Shown: positions 1 through 8,737 of the stretch, one piece after another
How the letters are laid out: each line of letters opens with the position of its first letter
How positions within the stretch are numbered: the stretch's first letter is position 1
Source: Candidatus Sumerlaeota bacterium
GTDB taxonomy: Bacteria; UBP6; UBA1177
Assembly: GCA_007136595.1 (NCBI GenBank)
Contig: SLGQ01000193.1
Location: 1 to 13,031, forward strand
Direction: 5' to 3'
Length of the DNA stretch: 13,031 nt
Position numbers and translations under genes: made by a program
Notes under the pieces: generated by a model
Seen by the model: only the letters and a program-made list of their open reading frames with translations
The model's database searches: none
What the model was told of the DNA's origin: nothing

Positions 1-1
1 T

Positions 2-85
2 AAAATTAAAGACGGAAAAATAGATTGTTGGGGAGAATATGAGCAAATTGATGAGTCTGTCTTTCCGGAAAAAACAAAAGAGTAG
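2..85 (+). CDS. C-terminal fragment of a possible RCC1-repeat protein
   Basis: An open frame enters from the left edge and ends at a TAG at 83-85, giving 27 visible residues. The string DGKIDCWGEYEQ resembles the G-x-I/V-x-C-W-G-x-N-x-x-G-Q core of bacterial RCC1-like (regulator of chromosome condensation) beta-propeller repeats, which are often found in exported proteins of unknown function. The fragment then ends in a short charged tail. Only one partial repeat is visible, so the family call rests on the CWG motif and could be wrong. The gene lies upstream of the membrane-protein operon on the same strand. The 130 bases between its stop and the next promoter contain no clear hairpin with a T-tract, so read-through is possible. 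Confidence 0.45.
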   Translation, partial: KIKDGKIDCWGEYEQIDESVFPEKTKE

Positions 86-215
86 TTGTTTTTGCTTCTT
101 ATCTCAAGAAAATGTAACATAGTTTGGACTAGATAAGGAAACTCAATGCTCAAAACCAAAAACACTTCTCTCCCACAAACTTTCAAACAACTCTTTATTT
201 TTAAGAACCAAGTTA

Positions 216-244
216 TTGACTCTTAATTATCTTTACTATATTAT
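216..244 (+). promoter_or_regulatory. Sigma70-like promoter of the three-gene envelope operon
   Basis: TTGACT at 216-221 and TATTAT at 239-244 each match five of six consensus bases and are separated by 17 bases. Transcription would start near 251, giving a leader of about 24 bases that contains the GAGGTAGG ribosome site at 264-271, seven bases before the ATG at 275. The rest of the 189-base gap (86-274) holds no small gene or terminator that I can recognise. Confidence 0.7.
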
Positions 245-274
245 CCCCCGACTGAATTTTTTTGAGGTAGGTTC

Positions 275-2689
275 ATGAGGAAGTCGCTTTTTTATTCAAT
301 TTTTCTTTTTTCACTGACAACTCTTGCTTTGGAAAACACATTGACAAGGATATTCAGTGTAACGATGTGGTACCATTATGCCTTTATGGCGATATCTGTT
401 GCAATGCTCGGAATGAGTACAGGCGCTGTTAAGGTTTACTACTCAGATTTTGCAAAACTGAGTGAAGAGAAAATAAATGAAAAGATCGCCCTTTACGGAA
501 GATTTTTCTCTCTTTTCACAATTATTTCCCTTTTAACACTTCTTTCAATTCCATTTGTTCCAAGAACTACCGGAATAGGGATATATACAGTTGCTTTTAT
601 TTATGTTACTGCCGCCGTACCTTTTTATTTCTCCGGTGTAGCGGTTGCACTTATTCTCGCAACAAAATATATCCATAAAGCCAATGCCCTTTATGCTTCA
701 GACCTTACCGGTGCTGCGGTGGGAAGTGTATTGTTCTTTATTATGCTGAGCATAACTGATGCAATTTCTTTTGTCATATTTCTGGCATCTTTGGGTCTGG
801 TCTGTGCTTTTATGATCTCAAATAAAAAAAGAGACATCTTCCTTGCGGCAATGGTAGTTCTTCTTGCTTTGTTCAACCACTATACCGGCTACTTTAAGAT
901 CGAATGGACCAAAGTTGATGAAGGTGTCGAAACAGCAAGGATAGAAAGAGATATCGAATGGGAAAAATGGACACCTTTTTCAAGATTGACAGTTACAGAT
1001 GCCGATGACAATGCTTTCGGATGGGGCATTTCAACAAAAATGATGAGCCTTTATCCCAACTATAAAGTTTCACAGAAAAACCTTACCATAGATTCAGCAG
1101 CGGCTACTGTAATTACTGGAAGAGATCACTCCATTCCGGGGCTTATACATCTTGGATACGACATTACAAACATGGCACACTATCTTGTAAATGATGCAAG
1201 GGTCGGAATAATCGGAGTAGGGGGAGGAAGAGACATCCTTTCCGCCCTTCATTTCGGACAGAAGGAGGTGTGGGGAATTGAAATTAACGGACAGATAATT
1301 AATGCCGCAATAGATATATACAGAGATTTCACCTATCCTTTTGATGAGTTTGAAAATGTCCACATGATAGAAGATGAGGCACGAAACTTTTTTGAAAGAA
1401 CAGATATGAAGTTTGACTTGATACAGGCAAGTCTTATTGATTCCTGGGCGGCTACAACAGCCGGAGCTTTTGTTCTTACAGAAAACTCTCTTTATACAGT
1501 GGAAGGGTGGAAGGTTTTCTTTTCCAAACTTTCAGATAAAGGTGTGCTTACTATGAGCAGATGGCACTATCCCTACAGACCCGGGGAAATGCTCAGGCTT
1601 CTCAATCTTGCCTATGTCACTCTTGAAAGATCGGGTATAGAGGATCCTGCAAAACATATATTGCTTACAACCGTAAACTACTTTGACGATTCAACGCCTA
1701 TCGAAGAACATTTCGGAGCAGGGACCATAATCGTATCAAAAAAACCTTTCAGAGAAAATATTATTGACAGATTCATTTCATATTGTGATGCATTTGGTTT
1801 TGACCCTGTTCTTACAGCAGGGAGAGATGGTGACACAGTTTTTCATGAACTGATAGACCCTGCTTCAAGAGTCCGTTTCATTGCTGATTACCCTCTCGAT
1901 GTTTCAGCTCCCACAGATAACAACCCGTTTTTCTTCAACATGCTTAAACCGTCCGCTCTTTTTACACATAAAAACATAGAGTCCATGGGTCCGCTTTCAA
2001 CGAATCTCCTTGCTATAAGAAATCTTCTTTCACTCCTTCTGATAGTAACACTACTTGCCACTTTTCTGATAATAGTTCCTCTTTTAATAAAAATGAAGGG
2101 GAACAGTGCATCCGCTTTTCTTAACCGTCATACCGCTTATTTCGGGGCAATAGGTACAGGGTTCATGCTTATTGAAATTGCTCTTATTCAAAAGTTCGCC
2201 ATATTTCTTGGACATCCTACATACAGTATTCTCGTTGTTCTTTTTACTGTTCTTCTTTTCTGTGGTGTTGGAAGTTATTTCAGCAAGTCAATTTATAACA
2301 GGATCGGGATAAAGGGGATGTTCATACTCATTATAACAGGTGTTACAATAACAGGATCTTCCAATATGTACATACTTCCCTATTTTTCCGGTTGGACACT
2401 TTTTGCAAGAATAATATATGCTTTCTGCGTAATGGCGATAACAGGACTGATGCTCGGTATGCCGTTTCCTACAGGCTTGAGGCTTCTTGGAGAAAAACAC
2501 TCATACAAAGCTCCCTGGTTATGGGGCGTTAACGGTGCGGCAAGTGTTGTCAGCACTGTTTTAGCTGTCACCATATCCATTTTTTACGGTATTTCGACAA
2601 CCTTTTTTCTCGGGTTGGCGTTTTATGTTATAGCTTTTGTTTCAGGCGTTTTTATGGACAAATTGTACCGGTCAGATGAAAGCAGCTAA
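275..2689 (+). CDS. Polytopic membrane protein with spermidine-synthase-like domain
   Basis: This 804-residue protein has three parts. Residues 1-205 are hydrophobic with about six membrane segments and include the DLTGAAVG motif at 143-150. Residues about 225-570 form a soluble Rossmann-fold domain like spermidine synthases and methyltransferases. Residues about 580-800 are again membrane-embedded and carry GFMLIEIALIQKF and GMPFPTGLRLLG, motifs I recognise from the fused membrane 'spermidine synthase' family. The nucleotide-binding signature is GVGGGRD (314-320), followed by the acidic E336 in VWGIEIN and D367. The aspartate that acts as catalytic base in true aminopropyltransferases is replaced: FDLIQAS has Ser386 at that place. 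It therefore probably binds SAM or decarboxylated SAM but may not make spermidine; the real reaction is unknown. The start is supported by GAGGTAGG seven bases upstream. It is the first gene of an operon with two GT-C-like proteins, suggesting an envelope role. Confidence 0.85.
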   Translation: MRKSLFYSIFLFSLTTLALENTLTRIFSVTMWYHYAFMAISVAMLGMSTGAVKVYYSDFAKLSEEKINEKIALYGRFFSLFTIISLLTLLSIPFVPRTTGIGIYTVAFIYVTAAVPFYFSGVAVALILATKYIHKANALYASDLTGAAVGSVLFFIMLSITDAISFVIFLASLGLVCAFMISNKKRDIFLAAMVVLLALFNHYTGYFKIEWTKVDEGVETARIERDIEWEKWTPFSRLTVTDADDNAFGWGISTKMMSLYPNYKVSQKNLTIDSAAATVITGRDHSIPGLIHLGYDITNMAHYLVNDARVGIIGVGGGRDILSALHFGQKEVWGIEINGQIINAAIDIYRDFTYPFDEFENVHMIEDEARNFFERTDMKFDLIQASLIDSWAATTAGAFVLTENSLYTVEGWKVFFSKLSDKGVLTMSRWHYPYRPGEMLRLLNLAYVTLERSGIEDPAKHILLTTVNYFDDSTPIEEHFGAGTIIVSKKPFRENIIDRFISYCDAFGFDPVLTAGRDGDTVFHELIDPASRVRFIADYPLDVSAPTDNNPFFFNMLKPSALFTHKNIESMGPLSTNLLAIRNLLSLLLIVTLLATFLIIVPLLIKMKGNSASAFLNRHTAYFGAIGTGFMLIEIALIQKFAIFLGHPTYSILVVLFTVLLFCGVGSYFSKSIYNRIGIKGMFILIITGVTITGSSNMYILPYFSGWTLFARIIYAFCVMAITGLMLGMPFPTGLRLLGEKHSYKAPWLWGVNGAASVVSTVLAVTISIFYGISTTFFLGLAFYVIAFVSGVFMDKLYRSDESS

Positions 2690-4847
2690 ATACTTAATAG
2701 CATTCTTAATATTCTTTGTTTTTTTTATATGGGCACTTGCCGGGAACTATCATTATTTCTACACTGTATATTATCCTGATTTTTTCATAGTTCTTTTTCC
2801 GGTGCTGTTTGTTTTCTCAATACCCGGAGTTGCAGAAAAGTTTAAAAAAATATTTCCGTTTTTTGAAAAATGGGGGTTTGTCATTTTTCCTCTTTTTGCC
2901 TTTTTGAGTGCCCTCTATATCAATTTTTTTGTGTTTTATAATATTCCCAGGGTTCAAGATGAAATAAATATGAAATTCATGGCTGAAGCAATTCTTCAGG
3001 GAAGATTGTCCAGACCGCTTCATCCCCATTATGAATTTTTCAACTATCTTTATCTCATCCCTTCAGTAAACGGGACTTACTCAATTTTTCAACCGGGGTT
3101 TCCATTTATTCTTGCCCCTTTTCTATTTTTGCGGATACCATTTATGTTGAATCCGCTTCTTCTTGGTGGATCGGTTTTCCTGCTTGGTAAGATCACTGAA
3201 GATTTTTATGATAGGAAAACAGCGGCACTTACGATGCTGCTTGCATCAACTTCCGTTTTCCTTGTTTCAATGGGGGGCACCCTGATGTCCCATCCGTTAT
3301 GTGCTTTTGCAACACTTGGTGCTTTTTATTTCTGCAACAGAGGCTTCAGTGATAACTTCAAAAAAAATAATATTTATTCCCTGCTGTTCATTGTTGTAAT
3401 AATGTTCACAAGACCTCAAAACGGTATTTTTGTCCTTATTCCCCTGATTTTACTTGTTTTTCTTAAAACTGATTTTAAGTTTACGCTGAGATATTCTATT
3501 TTTATGTTTCTGTTTCTCCTCCCTTTTCTTGCAGCCCTCTATTATTCAGATTCAGTTTTTTCCGGCGAGTTCGGAAAACCGAAACATGTCGATTATTTTC
3601 AATACAGTGAACCGGTAAATGACTGCATGGGGCTTGGGCTGTACAAGGGTTGCAAAAGGTCAACATGGAGGGAGCTCCCCGAAGAAGGATTGACACCCGC
3701 ATTTGCCTTTGAAGTTACCGCCATGAGGCTTTTTCAATTGGTGGTTTTTCTCTTTTTCCATCCCGTAATGATGCTTTTTATAATGCTGTTGTTCCTTTTT
3801 AAAACTGAAAAAGAGAAAATTGTTAATGACTTTGCTTTGCTTTCATTCTTTTTTGCAACATTTCTTGCATACTTTTTTTATTATTTTGACGGAAATGTAT
3901 ATGGACCTAGATATTATTACGAAGTTTCCTTTTTTCTTGTCCCGTTGACTGCAAGAGGCTTTATTTATGCAAACGGCAGATTCCGTACAAAGTTCTCAAA
4001 CCCTCTCCTTCAACCTTCAAATCTTTTGATGATACTTCTTATATCAGGCATCACTTTTCAATATTTTTTCGCTGTGCCTACTCTCAATAAAATTCACAGG
4101 TTGGCATTTTGGGGTTCTGATCCTCTTTTGAAAACCACAGTAGAAGAATGGGATATCAAAAATAGTGTGGTTTTTATTGATCCTCATCTATATTACAGTT
4201 CCGGAGCCGCGATAATGAACATGGCTGACATTGACAGCAACGATGTTATCTATGCTCTGGATTTTGGTGATGAATCAAATAAAAGGCTTGCCCGGTACTA
4301 TCCCGGGAGGTCTTTTTTCAGAGCTGTTTTTAATAAAGAATGGTATGAAGATAAACCGCCTGTGATCATTCCTTTGGACTATCGAGTTAAACCTGACAGG
4401 ACAACTGTGAAAATGTATGAAAAAGGATATCCCATTGACGGGGTTCCCGATTACTGCGGGTACTATCCGGCATGGGATTATCTTGACAAGTATGCCGGAA
4501 TAGAAATTCCTGCCGGTTTTTTGGGAAAAAGGAAAGTGCTTTTTTGCAGATTTACTGATAATTCCCAGTATTACACATTCGGTCAAACTTTCACATCTGA
4601 AGGAATATATTCGGTAAAAGTTATCGGAGTGACAGTTCCTCAAGGTGGAAAATTTGAAATGTCGGTAGAAAACCTGTTTTTATCTATGGACTTTTACGGA
4701 AGAGAAGTTGATTACAAAGTTTTTGAGACAAAATTCCACTTTAAAGAAGGATTCAATCTTATTACTATAAAACCTGACGGAAAAATACCACCTGAAGGGT
4801 ACTATTTCGTAATGGATTCTATAATATTCGAAAAACAGAGCCCATGA
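2676..4847 (+). CDS. GT39/PMT-like (GT-C) membrane glycosyltransferase, copy A
   Basis: This 723-residue membrane protein has many hydrophobic helices over residues 1-470 and a soluble tail of about 250 residues. The first external loop carries Asp95-Glu96 in VQDEIN, followed by HPHYEFF (116-122) and FQPGFP around Pro140. This matches the loop of GT39/PMT-like GT-C enzymes, where an acidic pair near the first helix is catalytic. Further landmarks are RPQN (246-249), a cysteine pair 317/326 in a probable external loop, and GPRYYYE (410-416). Such enzymes use a polyprenyl-phosphate sugar to glycosylate lipids, glycans or proteins on the outer face of the membrane; donor and acceptor here are unknown. 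I chose the ATG at 2676 because its N-terminus (MKAAKYLIAFLIFFVFFIW) aligns with that of copy B. A longer TTG start at 2637 has no such support. The frame overlaps the upstream gene by 14 bases and lacks a clear ribosome site, so translation is probably coupled. Confidence 0.75.
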   Translation: MKAAKYLIAFLIFFVFFIWALAGNYHYFYTVYYPDFFIVLFPVLFVFSIPGVAEKFKKIFPFFEKWGFVIFPLFAFLSALYINFFVFYNIPRVQDEINMKFMAEAILQGRLSRPLHPHYEFFNYLYLIPSVNGTYSIFQPGFPFILAPFLFLRIPFMLNPLLLGGSVFLLGKITEDFYDRKTAALTMLLASTSVFLVSMGGTLMSHPLCAFATLGAFYFCNRGFSDNFKKNNIYSLLFIVVIMFTRPQNGIFVLIPLILLVFLKTDFKFTLRYSIFMFLFLLPFLAALYYSDSVFSGEFGKPKHVDYFQYSEPVNDCMGLGLYKGCKRSTWRELPEEGLTPAFAFEVTAMRLFQLVVFLFFHPVMMLFIMLLFLFKTEKEKIVNDFALLSFFFATFLAYFFYYFDGNVYGPRYYYEVSFFLVPLTARGFIYANGRFRTKFSNPLLQPSNLLMILLISGITFQYFFAVPTLNKIHRLAFWGSDPLLKTTVEEWDIKNSVVFIDPHLYYSSGAAIMNMADIDSNDVIYALDFGDESNKRLARYYPGRSFFRAVFNKEWYEDKPPVIIPLDYRVKPDRTTVKMYEKGYPIDGVPDYCGYYPAWDYLDKYAGIEIPAGFLGKRKVLFCRFTDNSQYYTFGQTFTSEGIYSVKVIGVTVPQGGKFEMSVENLFLSMDFYGREVDYKVFETKFHFKEGFNLITIKPDGKIPPEGYYFVMDSIIFEKQSP

Positions 4848-7009
4848 AAATACTTAAAGTATTTTTGTCATTACTCCTATTTTTTATTTTCTTTGTATGG
4901 GGTACGAACCTTAATCCTTTGATGCCTTTGAAAATTCATTTCCCTTTTTACCATGCCACTTTTTTTGTAATATTTATTTTGATCACACTTTTTCTTTTTA
5001 AGAGAAATATAGAAACAGGAAAAATAACGGGTTTTGATAAGTTATTAAAATTCAGATACTTGATTTTCCCTTTGTCCGGTTTTGTTCACGCTCTTTTAAT
5101 TTCGATTTTTGTTTTTCAGGGAATTCCTCACATACAGGACAGCATAAACTATCTTGTAATGGCACAAAATTTTGCGGCAGGACAATTTTATCATAATATG
5201 CACCCCCATTATGAGTTTTTCAGGATGCTGTACCTTATACCTGACGGGGAAAGTGTCAAGTCTCTTTTTATGCCGGGATATTCAATTTTTTTAACACCTT
5301 TTGTTCTTTTGAAGATCCCGTTTCTCGCAAATCCTCTCCTTACAGCTTTTAATATTTATATTTCAGGAAGAATAGCAGAAGACCTTTTTGATGATGCGAC
5401 TTCATTTTTTACGATGCTTTTTCTCCTCATTTCCAGCTTTATACTCATAATGGGCGGCACATTCATGGCTCATCCTTTCTGTGCTGCAATGACTCTTCTT
5501 GTCGTTTATTCCTTTATATTCTCGTTGAAGGGGAAATCGCTTTTTTATCCTGCAATATGTGGAGTTTCCATGGGGTTTCTGGTTCTTACCAGACCGCAGA
5601 ATGCACTTTTTCTCACTATTCCTCTTGCACTCATTGTTCTTTATAATTTCAGGAATAAAACGGTTCTTTTTAACTCTTTGAAAGCACTTGCTTTTTTTCT
5701 TCCATTTTTACTGCTTCTTTTTTATATTAACTACAGTTATACAGGCAATATACTGATTTTTAAGCAGGATATTTATTTTAATTACAGTGAGCCCCGCGAT
5801 TTCTGCCACAGGTTCGGCATAGGTTCGGGATGTCCCAATTCAAACTGGGAAAACCTGCCTGTTGAAGGTTTGACATGGGAACATGCATTCTTTATAACAT
5901 TTAAAAGGATAAGCCCTCTGATAATGAATCTTCTTCTCCACCCCCTGATGTTCCTTTTTTATATTGCCGCCTTTATTGCTGTTAAGAAAAAAGAGCATTT
6001 GAACCGGCTGGCATTTCTTACTGCAATTTTCCTTTTCAGTGCCGGAGGTTATTTTTTCTTTTATTTTGACGGCAATGTGTTTGGTCCAAGATATTACTAC
6101 GAAACTTCTTTTTTCATTGTTATATGCATAGCTTACGGGTTCATATCTGTTTTCAGGCAGAAACATTTGATCTTTAGGTCTTTTGCATTTTCACTTTTAG
6201 TTGCATCGTTCATACTTCAGACATTTATTGTTTATCCGAAACTGGTTGCAGCTTATTCTCTGGGGTTCTGGTGTGTTGATGCAAAACTGAAAGAGACAGT
6301 AAAAGATGCAGGGATCACAAATGCAGTAGTGTTTGTTTCTCCTCAGGAGATGTACGGATCAGGATTTATCCTTATGGATCACACAGACTATGACAGCAAT
6401 GACATAATATATGTCAGGGACTTGGGTTTTACCCAAAATCAGAGACTTTTTCCACATTACTCCGGCAGAAAATTTTATATGGCAAAGTTTGAAAAAGGGG
6501 ACAGAAACACCAATCCTCCAGAAATTACCGAAATAACACCTTTTACCGATCCCGGCACCATGAGAATACAGATAGAGTATAAAAAATATCCTTTAACGGG
6601 AGTTCCCGATTATTGCAATATATTTCCCGAAAGAGATTATCTTGACCAATATATTTCCGTCACACTTCCTTATCATGCAATTGCAAAAGGCATGGAGCTT
6701 TTTTTCTGCCGTTTTAAAAGCAAAGAACAGTATTATGATTTCGGGCAGTATTTTTATATTTCAGGAAATTATGAAGTGACTGTTTCTGGCATCACCGGGG
6801 AAACGGGGATTTTTGACATATATATTGATGACAACTTTGTTCACACCGTTGATTTTTCTGTGATCCCTGAAACAAAAATGGGCTATTTTTCATTTGAAAC
6901 CGGAATCAAAGAGGGTTTTCGGAACATAAAGATACAACCAAAAGAGATCAGAGGAGAATATGAGTATTTCTTTCTCGACTATGTTGACTTTGTGCTGAAG
7001 AAAAATTAA
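4844..7009 (+). CDS. GT39/PMT-like (GT-C) membrane glycosyltransferase, copy B
   Basis: This 721-residue paralogue of the preceding gene starts in an ATGA overlap with its stop codon. All landmarks recur four residues later than in copy A: Asp99, HPHYEFF at 120-126, RPQN at 250-253, Cys321/Cys330 and GPRYYYE at 414-420. The middle of the protein therefore aligns with no net insertion or deletion. The key loop differs, with IQDSIN in place of VQDEIN, so the acidic pair is reduced to one Asp. The C-terminal 250 residues again form a soluble domain ending in a beta-rich stretch (QYYDFGQYF onwards) with conserved cysteines 591 and 622. A role in envelope glycosylation is inferred from GT39-like motifs; it could differ from copy A in donor or acceptor, or be a non-catalytic partner. 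Its stop overlaps the stop of the convergent gene on the other strand. Confidence 0.75.
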   Translation: MKILKVFLSLLLFFIFFVWGTNLNPLMPLKIHFPFYHATFFVIFILITLFLFKRNIETGKITGFDKLLKFRYLIFPLSGFVHALLISIFVFQGIPHIQDSINYLVMAQNFAAGQFYHNMHPHYEFFRMLYLIPDGESVKSLFMPGYSIFLTPFVLLKIPFLANPLLTAFNIYISGRIAEDLFDDATSFFTMLFLLISSFILIMGGTFMAHPFCAAMTLLVVYSFIFSLKGKSLFYPAICGVSMGFLVLTRPQNALFLTIPLALIVLYNFRNKTVLFNSLKALAFFLPFLLLLFYINYSYTGNILIFKQDIYFNYSEPRDFCHRFGIGSGCPNSNWENLPVEGLTWEHAFFITFKRISPLIMNLLLHPLMFLFYIAAFIAVKKKEHLNRLAFLTAIFLFSAGGYFFFYFDGNVFGPRYYYETSFFIVICIAYGFISVFRQKHLIFRSFAFSLLVASFILQTFIVYPKLVAAYSLGFWCVDAKLKETVKDAGITNAVVFVSPQEMYGSGFILMDHTDYDSNDIIYVRDLGFTQNQRLFPHYSGRKFYMAKFEKGDRNTNPPEITEITPFTDPGTMRIQIEYKKYPLTGVPDYCNIFPERDYLDQYISVTLPYHAIAKGMELFFCRFKSKEQYYDFGQYFYISGNYEVTVSGITGETGIFDIYIDDNFVHTVDFSVIPETKMGYFSFETGIKEGFRNIKIQPKEIRGEYEYFFLDYVDFVLKKN
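7006..7009. other. Shared palindromic TTAA stop of two convergent genes
   Basis: The plus-strand GT-C gene stops with TAA at 7007-7009 and the minus-strand formiminotransferase gene stops with TAA on the complement of 7006-7008. The four-base palindrome TTAA thus holds both stop codons. There is no intergenic DNA here and I see no hairpin-plus-T-tract terminator, so transcripts from the two strands probably overlap. Confidence 0.9.
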
Positions 7010-8694
7010 GAAACTTTCGCTTCAACTATATCAAGAATTTCTTCCACGGATTTGTCGAGGCTTTCAAGGACAGCATTCATTTTTGATACCGATTCGACAT
7101 AAAACGGATCATCTTTGCTGAAGTTTTTAAGATTGATCTTCACATTAAGAGCTGCTCCTTTGACACCTGATTCAACAAGAAGAGCTCCTACACCGGCATC
7201 ACTGACCGCATTTTCGTTACCCTTTTCAGCAATGGCTTTAAGACTGCCAAGAAGTCCTGCAGTAGTTTCAAGAACTTTAAGTGGTATTGATATTGCATAT
7301 TTGTTGGCTTCATACATTTTCTTGTCGGCAGCAGCTATTTCTTCCTTATCGCCTTCCTTGTTTGCTTTGTTCTGTGCTTTCATGGCATCCATCATTATGT
7401 TGAAAGCGTTTGTATCTTCATCAATGAGGTAAAGGAGTTCCCCTTTTTTGATCTGCATTTCTTTGGCAATGGCGTTCATTTCATCGTTGTACTGTTTGTA
7501 GCCCGCTTTGTTGTATGTAAGATTTGCCACCATACTGCATAAAGCTGCCGAAAGAGAACCGCACAGAGCTGCAACTGAACCGCCTCCCGGGGCAGGGGAG
7601 TCGCTTGCAAGAAGGTCTGCAAAACCATTTACTGTAAGATCGACCAATCCTTCTTCTTCTTTTACGAGATACTCAATGATCTTTTCTTTGGGGTTGAACT
7701 CTGTTGCATCGCTGAGTCCTAAGGAAAATGCCGCGATTTTAATGATCTCTTCTTCACTTTGACCGGCACAGGTTCCCTGTTTTTCAAGATAATGGATACC
7801 TGCTTCAAGAAGAGCCGCTTTGGGAACAACACCTACAATTTCGCTTCCTGTCACCCTCATTCCCCTTTTTTCTGCAATTTCACTGGCGGCATCAAAAACA
7901 TGATGCATATTGGTAACTTTATAGTTTGTGAGATTTATTGATATTTGTGCTCTTTTAAAGTCATCAACATACCAGCCGATAGCTTTGCAGTTTTTGAAAA
8001 GACCGGGCATCATGATATTTTTTCCGTTTTCATCTTTCAAAATGTTGCCCTCTTTATCTCTTTTAGAGTAACCCTGTTCACGGATTCTGAATGCAATATA
8101 GTTAGCTTTTTTGGGGTTGGTTGTGTTAAGATTGATGTTATATGCAACAAGAAATTCTCTGGCAGAAACTGCTGTAGCACCTTTGGTCGGTCTGAATTCT
8201 GCAGGGCCCGCATCAGGTTTCCAGTTAGGGTCTTTCAGTTTTGCTTCCAGTCCTTCATATTCCCCTTTTCTTACCTTTGCAAGATTCTGTCTTTCAGGGG
8301 TAGTTGCAGCATACTCATAAAAATAAACAGGGAAATCAAGTTCTTCCCCAAGCCTTTTTCCAAGGTCTCTGGCGATTTCAACACATTCTTCCATTGTTAC
8401 ACCGCTCACCGGAATTATGGGGCACACATCGCATGCTCCGAATCTCGGGTGAGCACCTGTGTGTTTGCTCATGTCAATGAGTTCGTGGCTCTTTTTTACA
8501 GCCAAAAAAGCGGCTTCTTTGACAGCTTCAGGATTTCCCACAAATGTTACAACAGTTCTGTTAGTGTCATAGCCCGGATCTACATCAAGCAGTTTTACAC
8601 CTTTAACTTTTTTAATTTCATCAGTTATCCTGTCAATTACAGTTAAATCCCTTCCTTCTGAGAAGTTTGGAACACATTCTACGATCTTTACCAT
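7006..8694 (-). CDS. ftcD: Bifunctional glutamate formiminotransferase / formimidoyltetrahydrofolate cyclodeaminase
   Basis: This 562-residue enzyme links histidine breakdown to folate. The N-terminal formiminotransferase half moves the formimino group of N-formimino-glutamate to tetrahydrofolate (EC 2.1.2.5). The C-terminal half releases ammonia to give 5,10-methenyl-tetrahydrofolate (EC 4.3.1.4). The protein opens with VECVPNFSEG. GAHPRFGACDVCPIIPVSGV follows and places the catalytic histidine at residue 82, as in the mammalian enzyme. The cyclodeaminase half has SPAPGGGSVAA (366-376) and an LIDEDTNAF motif near 423-431 that holds the probable catalytic Asp. Mammalian FTCD has 541 residues; the extra length here includes a charged insertion around residues 207-235, of a kind I recall from other bacterial fusions. 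GGAGGG lies seven bases before the ATG. No hutH, hutU or hutI is in view, so it is an orphan member of the pathway here. It is probably cytoplasmic. Confidence 0.95.
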   Translation of the reverse strand: MVKIVECVPNFSEGRDLTVIDRITDEIKKVKGVKLLDVDPGYDTNRTVVTFVGNPEAVKEAAFLAVKKSHELIDMSKHTGAHPRFGACDVCPIIPVSGVTMEECVEIARDLGKRLGEELDFPVYFYEYAATTPERQNLAKVRKGEYEGLEAKLKDPNWKPDAGPAEFRPTKGATAVSAREFLVAYNINLNTTNPKKANYIAFRIREQGYSKRDKEGNILKDENGKNIMMPGLFKNCKAIGWYVDDFKRAQISINLTNYKVTNMHHVFDAASEIAEKRGMRVTGSEIVGVVPKAALLEAGIHYLEKQGTCAGQSEEEIIKIAAFSLGLSDATEFNPKEKIIEYLVKEEEGLVDLTVNGFADLLASDSPAPGGGSVAALCGSLSAALCSMVANLTYNKAGYKQYNDEMNAIAKEMQIKKGELLYLIDEDTNAFNIMMDAMKAQNKANKEGDKEEIAAADKKMYEANKYAISIPLKVLETTAGLLGSLKAIAEKGNENAVSDAGVGALLVESGVKGAALNVKINLKNFSKDDPFYVESVSKMNAVLESLDKSVEEILDIVEAKVS

Positions 8695-8737
8695 TTTTTA
8701 ACCCTCCAAAAATAAATAGAGCATACCATCGAAAAAG

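Noticed and set aside
2637..2675. A 13-residue N-terminal extension of GT-C copy A from a TTG
   Set aside because: The extension is polar and has no counterpart in copy B, whose N-terminus matches the ATG at 2676.
4275..4643. A 122-codon minus-strand frame inside GT-C copy A
   Set aside because: It is antisense to a conserved domain shared with copy B and has no start signals.
7945..8646. A 233-codon plus-strand open frame opposite the formiminotransferase gene
   Set aside because: It lies wholly antisense to a clearly conserved enzyme, has no ribosome site, and its translation looks like no protein family; it is a by-product of codon choice in ftcD.
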